Assembly (NCBI GenBank): GCA_037951165.1
Contig: JBBDHG010000030.1
Coordinates: forward strand, 1,929,001-1,993,000
Origin: Lophius americanus
Lineage: Eukaryota > Chordata > Actinopteri > Lophiiformes > Lophiidae
Length of the DNA: 64,000 bases
Direction: 5' to 3'
Positions 1-11,248 of the stretch are shown here, in pieces; position 1 is the stretch's first letter, and each line of letters starts with the position of its first letter. The position numbers and the translations under genes were made by a program. The notes beneath the pieces are model-generated. The model did not search any database. It was not told where the DNA came from and saw only the letters and a list, made by a program, of their open reading frames with translations.

Positions 1-926
1 CTTTTGGACTTCCGCCGAAATTTCCCCTTCAGTTTTGCCATGATCCGAAGAATGGACATTTTGGCAAAGCATGTGGTAAAAAAGGCTTTTATTCTGTTTG
101 TTACCACTTTGAAACAACTCTTCTTCGGACCCTTCGGTTTCAATTTGTCCTCTACAATTTCCTTTGCGATTTCATGTGAGGCTTCCTCAATCTCCTTGGA
201 GATTTCTGATTTGACAGACGCGAGGGAAGATTCTGGCATGTCCTCCAAAATGGAGTTCATGACACTACTCAGCCCGGCAGTGAGGGTTTTGTGGACGGAC
301 AGAGATGCTGACTTCACTGAATAGTGGTCTGAGTACTCCGTCTCCAGGGAATCATCTGTTCTTTGCTGTAATAGTATGTCCTCTTTCTGATGTTTCGCTT
401 TTTGCCTCCGACATCGGGGAATGCACAAAGTCTTGGCCATGCAGTCCTTTAACACTTTGATCGCATGAACGATCATAGTATTAAGGGTGCGGGGCGCAAT
501 AATATGCTCACTAAAAGACTCTGTGGTGCCAGTGGAGAGGGCAGATTTGACTATTTCTGTCACCTCTGCATTCACCATGTCTGACAAACGTTTGGAGCTG
601 ACACTTTTCGTTTCGGCTGGAAGGTGCAGCGCATGAGTGAAACTCCGAACAAGCGTCTCGCCCAGGTGGGACTCAATGTGCTGCAGGGACACGATTATGT
701 TCTTGCTCCTAAGAGCAAGTATGATGGCTCTGGACTGAATTGCTATTATGTCCAGAAGCAGCTGGGCCAAATTAATGTTTGTGGCATCATCAGGGTTTCC
801 AGATTTCAACAGTTCCCATTGTTCAGCCGTCATCTTGTTGAAAAAGTATTCAATTATGGGGAGAACATCCTCAACTCCGAGCTCTTCCTTGGTTTCTTCT
901 GTCCGTTGTTTTCTTTTACTCCCCAT
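1..926 (-). CDS. Unrecognised protein, 5' part (308 codons in window, runs off the edge)
   Basis: An uninterrupted frame runs on the minus strand from ATG at 926 to the window edge, with no stop in 308 codons. I do not recognise the family. The N-terminus reads MGSKRKQRTEETKEELG and is charged. Residues about 20-110 look helical and leucine-rich. The middle holds a Ser/Glu-rich stretch (SSVMNSILEDMPESSLASV), and the part nearest the edge is strongly basic (KLKGKFRRKSK), so the true end may be close. No signal peptide or membrane segment is obvious. It is intronless as far as seen. The start is chosen because it is the first ATG of the open frame and has a TATA-like box about 110 bp upstream. 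It could be a fish-specific gene or the ORF of a domesticated or mobile element. That this is coding is likely from frame length; the function is unknown. Confidence 0.6.
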   Translation of the reverse strand, partial: MGSKRKQRTEETKEELGVEDVLPIIEYFFNKMTAEQWELLKSGNPDDATNINLAQLLLDIIAIQSRAIILALRSKNIIVSLQHIESHLGETLVRSFTHALHLPAETKSVSSKRLSDMVNAEVTEIVKSALSTGTTESFSEHIIAPRTLNTMIVHAIKVLKDCMAKTLCIPRCRRQKAKHQKEDILLQQRTDDSLETEYSDHYSVKSASLSVHKTLTAGLSSVMNSILEDMPESSLASVKSEISKEIEEASHEIAKEIVEDKLKPKGPKKSCFKVVTNRIKAFFTTCFAKMSILRIMAKLKGKFRRKSK

Positions 927-1037
927 GGTGGGAGATGTTGGATTTACAACCCTTTAAGGTTGTTCCCCAGGGTTTTGGTGTCACGCACTATTCCCGTGTG
1001 GAGGAGCACGTGACACGCAAAGAAGAAAATCAACATG

Positions 1038-1047
1038 TTTTTTATAG
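1038..1047 (-). promoter_or_regulatory. TATA-like box upstream of the unknown gene
   Basis: The minus strand reads CTATAAAAAA here, 112-121 bases upstream of the ATG at 926. That spacing fits a short 5' UTR. The assignment rests on motif and distance only. Confidence 0.4.
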
Positions 1048-1074
1048 ATTACGGCGCTTCAAAGAGTGTTAGAA

Positions 1075-1165
1075 GATCAGATGTCCTTTCATCTTTAGAT
1101 ATTGTAGATCAACAAATCAAAGGATTGCACATCAAAAATCACAAAAGATCAAAGGACATGTGATC
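1075..1165. repeat. Imperfect inverted repeat (22-bp arms, 47-bp loop)
   Basis: Arm 1075-1096 and arm 1144-1165 are reverse complements at 20 of 22 positions (core ATGTCCTTT / AAAGGACAT). The repeat sits just upstream of the TATA-like box of the unknown minus-strand gene. One arm and the loop also contain ATCAAAGG words. Confidence 0.6.
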
Positions 1166-2761
1166 CTCAATCATTTAATCAACTATATGTCTCAAACAGC
1201 AAATCCCTCCACTCAGGCGTTCTTTCTCCATCATATCATCGCATCTAAAAATACGTCCTGTGAGCGCTTTCTTCATCATTGGGAGAACATTTCTGTCTAC
1301 CGGGCCAGAACCACCGGATGGATTCTAATGTAACTCATAACTCAACACCTTAAGTGTGAAAACCCGCCCCTGATTATGTCCGCTACGGCGTTTGGGTTGT
1401 AAATATTTTTCTTTTCAGCATTCCTCTCCTCAGCAACGTTGTATAGTTGTATGAATGCTGGGTCCAGCCCAGGGTCTCGTCTCTGTATATACCCAGATGA
1501 GGGGCTTAAAGGTGCGGATGACGCTGATCAAAGCCGGTGAGAACATCCCAAAGAAGGTCTCGATCAAAGCAGCTTCGATATTTATTTCGACGGTACTTCT
1601 AAGAGATGCACGTTAATCCATTTAGGATTACAAACTCGTCACGGTTTTGCTCTTCATCCGAAAATCCTGCTAGTAGATCCTCTCATTCCACCGGCTGTAA
1701 ACATTAACCGAAAACGATGACGAGACATTCAGAGAGGAAGTCTCTTTGAAAAGCTGCATTTTTTTGTTTGTTTTTATCAATCATCAATCATGTCGGTTTT
1801 CCGGGACTCAAGGTTGTTGTTGTTCGATGATGTTGGGAACCTTCTTCACCTGTTTCACTATTTATTTACGGGATTTTCACAAACTAGTGAGGTTCTCTCC
1901 AGCTTTGCTTGTGAGGATCAGAGTCCTCCTCTTCTTCGTTGTGGTCTGACCTCAAATGACGTCCTCCTGCTCGTATTACTGCCTCTGTCTTCAGTCCCTT
2001 CATCTTCTTCTTTTGACTTCACCTGACGTGATGATGATGAAGATGTGACAACAACCAACAGTCATGCCATGAACACCTGTTACCCATGATCCTCCTTTGC
2101 TGTGTGAGGGTACTGAAGTTTTTCAAAACCTTCTCACCAACTTTTCCAATCCCAACCTTTTTGATGCTAAAATTCAGGGGAAAAAAGTTTATTTTAAAAA
2201 ACTAAAAAAAAAATCAATCAATCAAGTTGATGAAAAAACTTAAAATGTATTTATAGTATTTTACGGTATCCAATTGAATTAAGGGTCCGAAAAGAAAAGC
2301 CAATTATAACATACTTGTTTATTTTTCGCCCTCTGTAAAAAGTGTAGTGTGAGGAAAACAATTTGATGCCTTATGTTCTGGTTCTGAATCGACCCAGGAA
2401 AGAGGAGCTTTGGTTCCACTCCTGTTTGTGTGATGTTCCGTGTTTTGCCGCGATTAGAGTAAAATAAAAACTAGAGAAGCAAACCTCCGCCAAGGCACAA
2501 CAGTAGCTTATGTTCAGGAAAAATCTATGCATTAACCCTTTAATGTCCTCGCACAGAAAAAACACTGTGGGGAATTTATTCATTTAATATCTTAGACGCT
2601 GAAATCCTGCTAGACCAAACTGTTTACCAATACGTTTTTGCTAGCATGTTTCTTTAAACAGGAAAAAAAAACAATCAGACTAAATAAGTTTTGAATTTGA
2701 AGACATTTTAAATTTACGGGAAAATAGTTTAACCTAGATGAGAGCTCCCAAGTTTTTAGAA

Positions 2762-2825
2762 AAACTGTTTGACTCTTAAACTGTTTGAATCTTAAACTGT
2801 TTGACTCTTAAACTGTTTGACTCTT
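2762..2825. repeat. 16-bp tandem repeat, four copies
   Basis: The unit AAACTGTTTGACTCTT is repeated four times with one substitution in the second copy. Confidence 0.8.
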
Positions 2826-2929
2826 TGTTGTTGTGACATGTTCTATGATTCTTTTAAATATGTCCTCACATGCTTTAATATGGCAAATAAAAATGATTGA
2901 ATAAGGACTTTTTCAATAGCCGTGGTTAA

Positions 2930-3070
2930 TGCCTCCACCTCAGTGGTCTCTTTGACCTCTGGTGACCCCCAGGGCTCCATCCTCAGCCCCTTACTCTTTA
3001 ACATACACTGTACATGATGCCACCGGGTCACATTATAAACAGGTTCAGTCCCATTTTTCATTAAAAAAAG
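2930..3070 (+). mobile_element. L2-like LINE reverse-transcriptase fragment
   Basis: The plus strand encodes GDPQGSILSPLLF, the reverse-transcriptase motif usually written GVPQGSILGPLLF. After a one-base frame shift it continues as YMMPPGHIINRFS, matching the usual following YMLPLG.II.R.S block. Only about 45 codons remain, so this is a dead fragment. Confidence 0.75.
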
Positions 3071-3480
3071 AGTGAAAATGTTCTCAACCAAACAGGTGTT
3101 TAAGATGTTTAAAGGGTAAATGTCTGAATTACCGACAAATCCAACAAACTCTGAGTGTCTCTCAAATAGTGTCTCCTCTGCCTTCCACTTCAGCGTCTTT
3201 CTTATTTTTAAATGCTGTGAAACTCGAGGACACAGCTGGAGCTACCTCTGGGCCAAAAATGTCATACACATACGTCCGATAGTTTTTCTATCATCTTGTT
3301 CACAGCAAGACGGAGAGACAGAAAACAAACGTGGGTGAAAACAATCTCCTTCCTTGGCCGAAGTAAATATGTGCAAATTAAAGGTATCTTCCTTAAAAAG
3401 AATTGTCTTCCTTTAAGATTACGTTGGTTCTGATTCCGTTGGACGGGTTTCAGAACACAGTAACGTCACAGGGAGTGGCG

Positions 3481-4060
3481 CATTAATAATAATAATACAT
3501 TTCATTTATAACGCACTTCACATTTGGATCAAATCTCAAAGTGCTACAAGGTAAAAGCAGATAAAAGCATCAATAAAAAATAAAATAAGTATATAAAAAC
3601 GTGACCAAAAAGCAGCAATGTTAATTAAAGTTATAAGTTCTGCTAAAAAGGAAAGTTTTAAGTCCTTTTTTAAATGTGTCAGTTGTCTGTGGAGCCCTCA
3701 GATGGTCAGGGAGGGCATTCCACAGACGAGGGGCAGCAGAACAGAAGGCCCGATCACCCATGGTGCTGAGCTTAGTCCGGGGAAGGAGGAGGCGGTATGA
3801 GTGGGTAGAATGGAGGGATCTTGTTGAGGTCAGTGGGGTGAGTAGTTCTTTCAGGTAGGGGGGGGGGTGCGTTACCATGGATACACTGGTGAGGGAGGAG
3901 AGAGGTCTTATAATCAATCCTGGTGGAGATGGGAAGCCAATGAAGGGAATGAAGAACGGGGGTGATGTGTTTGTGTTTACGAACTCTCATCAGGATCCTT
4001 CAGACTGTTTTGAACATACTGAAGTCTTTGAAGACTTTTATCAGCAATCTAGAGTTTGGA
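3481..4060 (-). mobile_element. L2-like LINE 3' end, frameshifted
   Basis: On the minus strand the sequence encodes the C-terminal part of a LINE reverse transcriptase: RLQYVQNS, then KHKHITPVLHSLHWLPIS, then, after a frame break, PPPYLKELLTP and GDRAFCSAAPRLWNALPDHL, ending FKKGLKTFLF. A 3' UTR follows and ends in an (ATT)n tail. Frameshifts near 4,000 and 3,880 disable it. The same 3' end recurs near 19.9 kb and 43.9 kb as strongly 5'-truncated copies. Confidence 0.85.
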
Positions 4061-4064
4061 GCTC

Positions 4065-4526
4065 TCCATTGTCCCCTGCCCACTACTGGAAGCTCCTACA
4101 ATGGACCCGTCAGCATCAGACCTGGACCACAGAGCAGTCGAAGAAGGTGACCTGGTCCGATGGATCATGTTTTCTTTTACATCAAGTCATTTACCCGGGT
4201 AAGAGATGGCACTAGAATGCATCATGGGAAGAAGGCACGCTGGGGGGGGAGAGGAATGGTTTGAGGAACTCAACAACCGGTTCAAGGTGTCTGCTTAGAC
4301 TCTAGATTCACTGGGTCTCAGTCCAATCCAGCATCTGTGGGATGTGCTGGACAAACAAGTCCGATCCACGGAGGCCCCACCTCAAAGTTTCCGTGACTTT
4401 GAGGATGTGCTGCTGACGTCTTGGTACCGTAGTCCACAGCAGATCTTCTGAGGTCTGCTGGGGTCCAGGCATCGGTGGTTCAGACATGTTTTGGTAGAAA
4501 CGTTGTGATTTTACGGCCGATCAATA
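4065..4526 (+). mobile_element. Tc1/mariner-family transposase remnant (copy A)
   Basis: The plus strand retains broken transposase pieces: WSDGSCFLLH near 4,160 and then GLSPIQHLWDVLDKQVRS near 4,330, which corresponds to the SPDLNPIEHLWD region around the third catalytic acid. A decayed terminal repeat (ACGGCCGATCA) ends it near 4,526. The interior matches, in the opposite orientation, the elements at 50.4-51.6 kb and 56.9-57.6 kb. It abuts the LINE fragment to its left. Confidence 0.75.
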
Positions 4527-5989
4527 GATTTTCTCTTCACTGTGTTTAAGTTGCTGATGAATCATGAATCCATGTTTACCATCAATTACTTCCGTGGCAG
4601 CAGCATCCAATCATTTTGCCTGTATCATTGTGGGCGGGGTTACGGTATTATTCACAATTAAGGCTTGAAAAAACACTTTAATGCAACACAGTGATATTTC
4701 TGCTAAATATGAAAAAGTTCTTAAATACTTTGACTTAGATTCTTTTTATCCATAACCTTTAGCTTTCAAGAAAATTGGAACTGCGTCACAGGATCAGCAT
4801 CAAACATTTGTTTCAGTGGCGTTAAATTCCTGCTCATTCGTGCTCTGACAGTTTTACAACTTTATTGCATTTCTTTCAACTTACAGAAATAAATCCATCT
4901 ATAATTTCTGTCTTCATGTTAACAAGCCTCACGTTTGTGCTTGGACTAGCTTAGCATTGCTTTAGCAACCACGACCAATGTGACTTTAGATGGTTATACG
5001 AGCTAAACTAGGAACACTTGAGTCAGAGTTCACTTTAAATGAACAGAAAGCAATGGATACGTCCAAAAAAAAAAACAGTCAAGTGGAGATATTGACAAAC
5101 ATTAACTGGAATTATTAAAGTGTTAGAATGAAGAAGTTTGAAAAAAATATTTGATCCTGTTTCCGACAATTCAAGTTATTCAAGCTTGATTGGATTTTCT
5201 ACTGCATCTTTTTAAAGTTCCGATGTAAAGTCTGCGATCTAAAGGGCTAAATATTCGTTGACAACGAACTCAGTGAATTCTCCGAAGTCGCTATTTCATA
5301 CAAACTCGCCGCAAATAGACGCAAATTCCCCCTTGGCGACACAAATGGCGTGAATTTACGGCTCAATTCATTCCCTCCAGTTTCAGCAGAAAGCAATGAC
5401 GGTTTTGAAAATAGATAAATCTTGTGAATGTTTGTTTTCATTCTGTCTGCAGACATGCTCCAACCTGCATCCACAAAGTTTGTGATGAAAAGGAAATTTA
5501 AGAACATGCTAAGCTACTATTGTTGAAATGTTACTGACGTTAAGTCATAAACTCTTTGAAACTTTCATTTTCTTCGAAAGAGGCTTGCATGCTAATGTTA
5601 GCTATCCCGTTAGCGACACAACAGTTACACTGGGCAATTAATGAGTGTAAACCTGTTAATTTATAATCAAGAAAGCTAAACTTGCTACTGAAATTGGCAT
5701 TTAGGCTACATTACCACGGAGTTAAGTTAGCATTAGGCTGTTTTATTGTTAATTAATGTCGGGGTATTTTACTGAAATGTTATTTCAAATCATTTAATGG
5801 TTTTAAATCCAGTTTCAGGTCAGATACTCGATTCTGTTTATTCTAAGCTATGTTACAGTTAGCTGTTCCATTAGCAAAACAAGAATTCTACCTGGCAAGT
5901 ACTGACTGTGGATATTTATGGACAAGATCGTGGGCTGTAACCTGTTACCGTGACAATGGTAGCGTTTCACTTACTTCTGAAGTTATCAT

Positions 5990-6070
5990 TATACGATATG
6001 CTCTTGCTGCTGTAACCCTGCTATTTCCCCGTTGTGGGACTAATAAAGTTTTTTTTAAAGATATTTCCGA
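5990..6070 (+). repeat. LINE/SINE 3' tail (GGGACTAATAAAG type)
   Basis: The segment around 6,000-6,060 (TTGCTGCTGTAACCCTG ... CCCCGTTGTGGGACTAATAAAG) is the 3' end of a common fish retroelement. A reverse-orientation relative with a (TTATC)n tail is present at 17,945-18,010. Confidence 0.55.
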
Positions 6071-6128
6071 TCATTTTCTTAAGAAACAGGATTCTTTTTT
6101 TTTCTTTTTTTGACATAAACATTCTTGG

Positions 6129-9100
6129 TCAGTGACTCCTCTTTAGGATGTTGAGGATCTTCTTGAACTTAAGCCTGGTGGCGATGTCCAGCGGCGTTTC
6201 TCCATCCTGTAGGAGAAATCATCAAGATTGAGAATTGAGTCGCCGGAAGCGCGGTGTCCAGGTGAAACTCTACGTACGTTGTTTTGGATGTTGGTGTCGG
6301 CGTTACGTTTCAGCAGCAGCGGAACCAGGCGAGGATTTTTCCTCAGACACGCGTAATGAAGAGCCGTGTTTCCCTTCTGCGCATAAAACACAACAGCCTA
6401 TCAAGCCTCAAGGAAGTTATATTTTGGTAGCATCTGGTTATGCTAAGCTAACTGAAGATCTTCACATTTTAATAGCATATTGATATTTTGAGGTATACTT
6501 TTACTTTTTTTGTGATATGTGAAATGATATTCGTCATATACGTTAGCGCTTTAACTCAAGAAATGTCAGATGTTAGAATGTTAATTTAGCTTGGCAGATG
6601 GTTAGCTAAACCATTTTCCATATAGCTCAAGCTATAGCCTGTAAATCAGGGTTAATTCTGTTAATTTAACTATAATTATGTTTTGTTTTTTTAAATTGAC
6701 TACGATTAAAAGTCATTAATCGTTAACTGTGACTAAATCAACATCAATAAAATAAAGACTAAAATATTGTTTAAAATACAAAAATTACCAAAATCCCTCT
6801 TGAACAGTAAACAAAAACATTAGACATTTATATGAGACTAATAATCCAAATATCGCAGCCAATATTGCTGATGTAAGCTAATTTTATCTTGCATAGCTAA
6901 CATTAGGTTACATGGCAATGATTGGTAAATGTCAGCTAACGTTAGCAAATATTAGTTAGCAATGCCATTGCAAACATTAGCATACACCATTTAACATAGC
7001 TAAAAAAAGGTAATCTCTCTTTGTCATTAACTGTCATACTTACACTTAACTAATGTTTAGCGTTAAAAGCTAATGTTAGCAGAGATCAGTAAACTTGAGT
7101 TACCTCACTTCACCGATCAAAGCTAATGTTAGCTAGTTTCAGCTATCACAGCTAATGTTTTCTTATTTCCCCTATCGTAGCTATTGTGAGATTTTTTTTT
7201 ATCTCTTCTTGCTAAAGACATCAAACATATTTCAGCTTATTTCAGCTTCATCAACCATCAGAAGACAACTCACGTAGTCCACAGCGTCGACAGTCACACC
7301 GCTGCTCAGCAGGGCCTCCAGCAGCTTCACGCTCTGCCTCTGTTTCTGCAACTGCAGCAAACAACCATCGTTATTTCCCTTTGTTTATCCACAACGGTCT
7401 TCATGACGACACACTTACCAGCAGGAAGTATCCGAGCAGCAAGACGGGCATCAGGATGGCGACCATCAGGTAGTCCATCAGCGACAGGCCTCTCCTCGCC
7501 GCGTAGTGGAGACACGTCCTCTGTTTCTGAGACAGACACACGTGAGTGACCGCCGCTCACAGCAGCAGCATGACATCATTCACCTTAAAGCACCTTGTTG
7601 GTCAGCTGGATGTTGGCCCCGTTGTCCAGAAGGTAACGGGCCGCACCCAAGTGGCCGGCTCGACATGCCGCGATGAGGGGCGTGTCCCCCGTGTGCCACT
7701 CCTGCACATTGAGCTGCGTAGGATCTTTCCTCAGGAGGTGAAATAGATGATGGACGTCGCCATTGAACGCAGTCTGACAGGCTGGCTGGGGGGGGGGGAG
7801 CAGTAAAAGTTAAAAAAACAAACTCTAACACACGGGGAAATCCGCTTTTTAGGGACCTCCAACATTCTAGACCTCTCGCCCTCGGGAACTCAGACTCCTG
7901 GGGGCTTCAGGCCCAAAGAGACCACAAAAAAATCTAGACTTCAAGTCCCTTAGACCCACATGGGACTCAGAAACTCTGGGACCCCAGACACTCTAGATCT
8001 CAGACTCTCAGGGACCTACAAAAACCTCCGGGGCTTCAGACATATTGAGGCTCCAGACGCTCTGGGACCTTAGACAATCCAGACCTCAGACCTCGTGGAA
8101 CTCGAACTTAGACCCTTGCGTGCTTCGTGTTTACAGTGTATCCAACTTGAAGTCTCGTAATCAGTTTTCCAAACAACCACAATGAACCAGTTTGTCCAGT
8201 TTGTGCCACCAATCTGAATCTTAGAACAGAAACAGGTTTGGGGTTCTGAAACCATTTTGGTTTCCAGCTGAGTCTGTAAGTGGATTAGACACCCCAGCAC
8301 ACCCCGACAGGCTATGTTAGCATTCGCTCTTTTCAACAGGCTATTATGTTAGCATTAGCCCTTTTCAACAGGCTACTAGTTCAGCATTAGCTCCTTCCAA
8401 CTGGATAATATGTTAGCGTTAGCTCTTTTCATCAAGGACAAAATAAACTTTTATTATCCCCGAGAGGCAATCTGTCATACCAGACAGCCGAGATAAAAAC
8501 AGGAAGATGTCCACAAAACAAACAAGAGTACCCACAATTCAAAGCGCAGAAAGAGTAAAAGGGCCGATCGCATTAATCCTCTTTTCAAGGGCAATGATGG
8601 CAGGGAGGAATGAGTTCTTGCGTCTCATCAACTTGCACCGATGAGAGGTGACTTTGGTCTGCTGATATCAACTAGCCAAAAAGAATCATCTCACACGTGA
8701 AAGAGCGAGATGGCGTTCAGACACAGTCCCGCCGTCTTGCTTCATGTCTTCACAGTCTATTCTGTTCTTCAAGGCCAGCGAACCGAACCAGCATATACAA
8801 GAGGAGGTTGAAACAGACTCCATACAACAAGGATAAAAGATTCTCATGAAAGAGGTGTCGACGTTGAAACTCATACATTTACTGGTGGGCTTTTTTGCAA
8901 ACAGAATCAGTGGCGACGTCATGCGTTGATTTGTCATCAAATGATTGTTCACAGATATCCTGTTTTCTACTTCATGCTTAAAAACTGATGGTATCCATGG
9001 AGGCTTCCTCCTGGAGCCTAAAATGAATTATTTTGCCTTGGACAGATTTATATTCAGGTAAGAGCGTTCACACCAAATATTAAGATCATCCACCAGCGGG

Positions 9101-9895
9101 CCGTGACCAGAGTCTTCGTCACTGAGTAGGGACGCAATCAGCAAAATATGAAGAAACGTCTGCCGTCATGACGATTCTGGGACTCCATGATGTACCAAAC
9201 AAATACAAGCGGTGAGAGGACACGACCCTGAGGGGCGCCGGTGGAAGATAAAATCACATTAGATAAAACAGTGTTTAGCCTCTGAGATCGGTCAGAACCA
9301 GAACCGGCCAACATCTTAAATCGGGTAGATTCTGTAAATGCTGCTCAGTCCATCGACGCCCCTGTAGGCGAACCAGAGAGGGTCCAGAAAGCACCGAGTT
9401 CCCCCATGATTAATAATGTTTTTAACAGATTCGGACACCCAGGGTTTGTCCTTTGGAACCACCGCAGTGCTGCACTCATTTTTATTCATATGTAAACAAA
9501 GCATTAATTATTTCATCATCCCTGTAATGTTAGCATCAGTTATTTAGACAGGCTAGCTTGTTAGCATCAGTTGACTCTAACTTTTAGTTGTAACGGAGCA
9601 TTTTTACAGTGTGGTATTAGTACTTTTAGTTGTATAATGTGTTAAGAAGTATCAATGGCAGTGTTATTTACTCAGATTACTTTCTGTGAGGTACGGTTTA
9701 TTTGGTGTTGTCTGCATTAGTTGGTAGGACTTTAACCTAAAAGAGTACTTTATTACTTTTTCCTGCTTCCTCCCTTGATCAGTTTGTTTGTTTATTTATT
9801 TGTTTGATGTGAAACATAAGACAAAGCAGTACAATAAAAGACAGACATTTAAAAGAGACGTTTTGTATTCTTACCTCTGAGTAAACCAGCCCCAT
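6129..9895 (-). CDS. ankrd22: Ankyrin repeat domain-containing protein 22
   Basis: Six coding exons on the minus strand: 9895-9875, 7785-7594, 7526-7419, 7351-7274, 6376-6278 and 6206-6129 (stop TGA). They join in phase 0 to give 191 aa, the length of human ANKRD22. The N-terminus MGLVYSE followed by PACQ mirrors the human start and keeps Gly2, the position reported to be myristoylated in mammals. Ankyrin motifs are GDTPLIAACRAGH (about 40-52), RTCLHYAARRG (74-84), GNTALHYACLRKN (135-147) and GETPLDIATRL (168-178). Residues 88-107 form a hydrophobic hairpin-like segment (LMVAILMPVLLLGYFLL). Mammalian ANKRD22 has been described as a membrane protein of lipid droplets or mitochondria; nothing here tests that. 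The acceptor of exon 4 has two options; the one giving LQKQRQ restores the human length. Intron 1 carries a LINE remnant. It is divergent from stambpl1, as in human. Confidence 0.93.
7840..8110. repeat. Degenerate 'cagac-ctct-ggga' repeat block
   Basis: Short phrases such as CTAGACCTC, GGGACCTCA and CAGACTCTGGGAC recur every 15-30 bases in intron 1 of ankrd22. Similar wording appears at 16.2-17.0 kb and 17.57-18.23 kb in stambpl1. No exact unit length holds. Confidence 0.45.
8430..9500 (-). mobile_element. Non-LTR retrotransposon remnant in ankrd22 intron 1
   Basis: The minus strand keeps decayed reverse-transcriptase pieces in order: KPWVSESVKNII and LDPLWFAYRGVD (9.35-9.45 kb), GAPQGRVLSPLVF (about 9.23 kb), VDDLNIWCERSYLNINLSKAK-like text (9.05-9.1 kb), then FMRIFYPCCMESVSTSS and CWFGSLALKNRI (8.75-8.85 kb), and a 3' end with the TTTATTATCCCC word at 8,450. 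Stops and deletions break it repeatedly. The order and spacing match a LINE C-terminal half. The clade is not resolved. Confidence 0.75.
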
Positions 9896-11248
9896 TTCCG
9901 TCTTCACGGACTCACCTGGAAACGTCACGGCGCACCCTACGTAATCAGCACCACTTCCGTCACAGCATTTCAAAATAAAATACACTGAGATAAAGTTCAC
10001 ATACATAGTTTTAAGTTAATAATAAGTTATTCTAATAAATATATTCGAAAAATAATTCTAACAGAGGAAAGATGTGAAATATATGTTCACAATATATTTT
10101 TATGGAATATTATTATTTTTATGTTTTATCTTGCAAAATATCAATAGATGTAATAGTTTAAAATATTGAATGATAACATATTTTGTACAAAAAGTCTGAT
10201 CATAATAAATAGAAATACCAGAATAATAGACAAGGATATGAGGAAATACTTTACTTATTTATTATAATTTATACTAACAAAGTAAATTAATTTCCCCCTT
10301 TACTTTTTAAATGTAAAAATTATATAATTCCTGTTTCTTAACCATGGCTGTCTTTTTAATAATCTATTATAAATGTATCTATTTATCACCCTTTTTCATC
10401 CTGCTATTTGTTATGAATGAAAATATATTTGGATTTTATGTTAAGATAAAGGCTTTAGAACTGTCTTTAGGTAATAAACCTAAAGTAAATCTGAAATCTG
10501 AATAAGATAAAAATGCATTTTATGCAAAACTGTTGCTTAATGTTTGAATAATAAGTCGAACTGGAACTACTTTTTATTTTCTGCATTATTTGTTTGGTTA
10601 AAACGTTTTTAAATATGCTCTATATTAATAAACGAAAGACACTGTAGGTTCATGAAATTTCTGATTATTCTCAAACAGTGAAAGTACAATTAAAATAACG
10701 TTAATGGTCAAATATACTTCATGTCACAAAATTTAAAGTACATAATTAGTTATCCATTAATATTTATTAGGTCAACGTTGCAGCTACTTTTGTCTTTATT
10801 TTATTTTGCACTGGTAGAGTAATCCATCCAACAAAGCGTAATATCCAATAACTTTATTGACGTAAGAAGTACATTGGAATAAAAGTACTCAAGTAAATGT
10901 ACTTAGTAACTACTGGATAAGATGATAAAAGGAAAATTTGTTATACAAACATTATTCAGGTAAACTCATCCATCATGGCGGTGATTGAAGTGAAACCAAA
11001 AATGCATTTAATTTTAGAACAATTTACAAACAATCAAACTGTCCAAAATATAAAAGTCGATGAAAAATATAACATTTGTAGTTAATAAAAATAAAGTTTT
11101 AATATTTGCGTGTGAAATTAATTTTGATGACGACCAGAGCCCTACAGGGGGAGACATGGACCAGTCAACAGTCAATCAGTTCAACACAGTTCAGTTTATT
11201 TGGGTTTATTTTCACCTTCTTTGAGCGTCATGTGACACATGTGTTGCG

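Larger units (their letters stand above)
927..6128. other. Intergenic region between the unknown gene and ankrd22
   Basis: No gene recognised. It holds the TATA-like box and inverted repeat near 1.04-1.17 kb, a 16-bp tandem repeat at 2,762-2,825, two L2-like LINE fragments in opposite orientation, a Tc1/mariner remnant and a LINE 3' tail near 6.0 kb. The 3' UTR of ankrd22 must lie in its right part; an AATAAA on the minus strand at 5,837-5,842 is a possible poly(A) signal. From about 5.5 kb the sequence is rich in GCTAA/TTAGC words. Confidence 0.6.
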
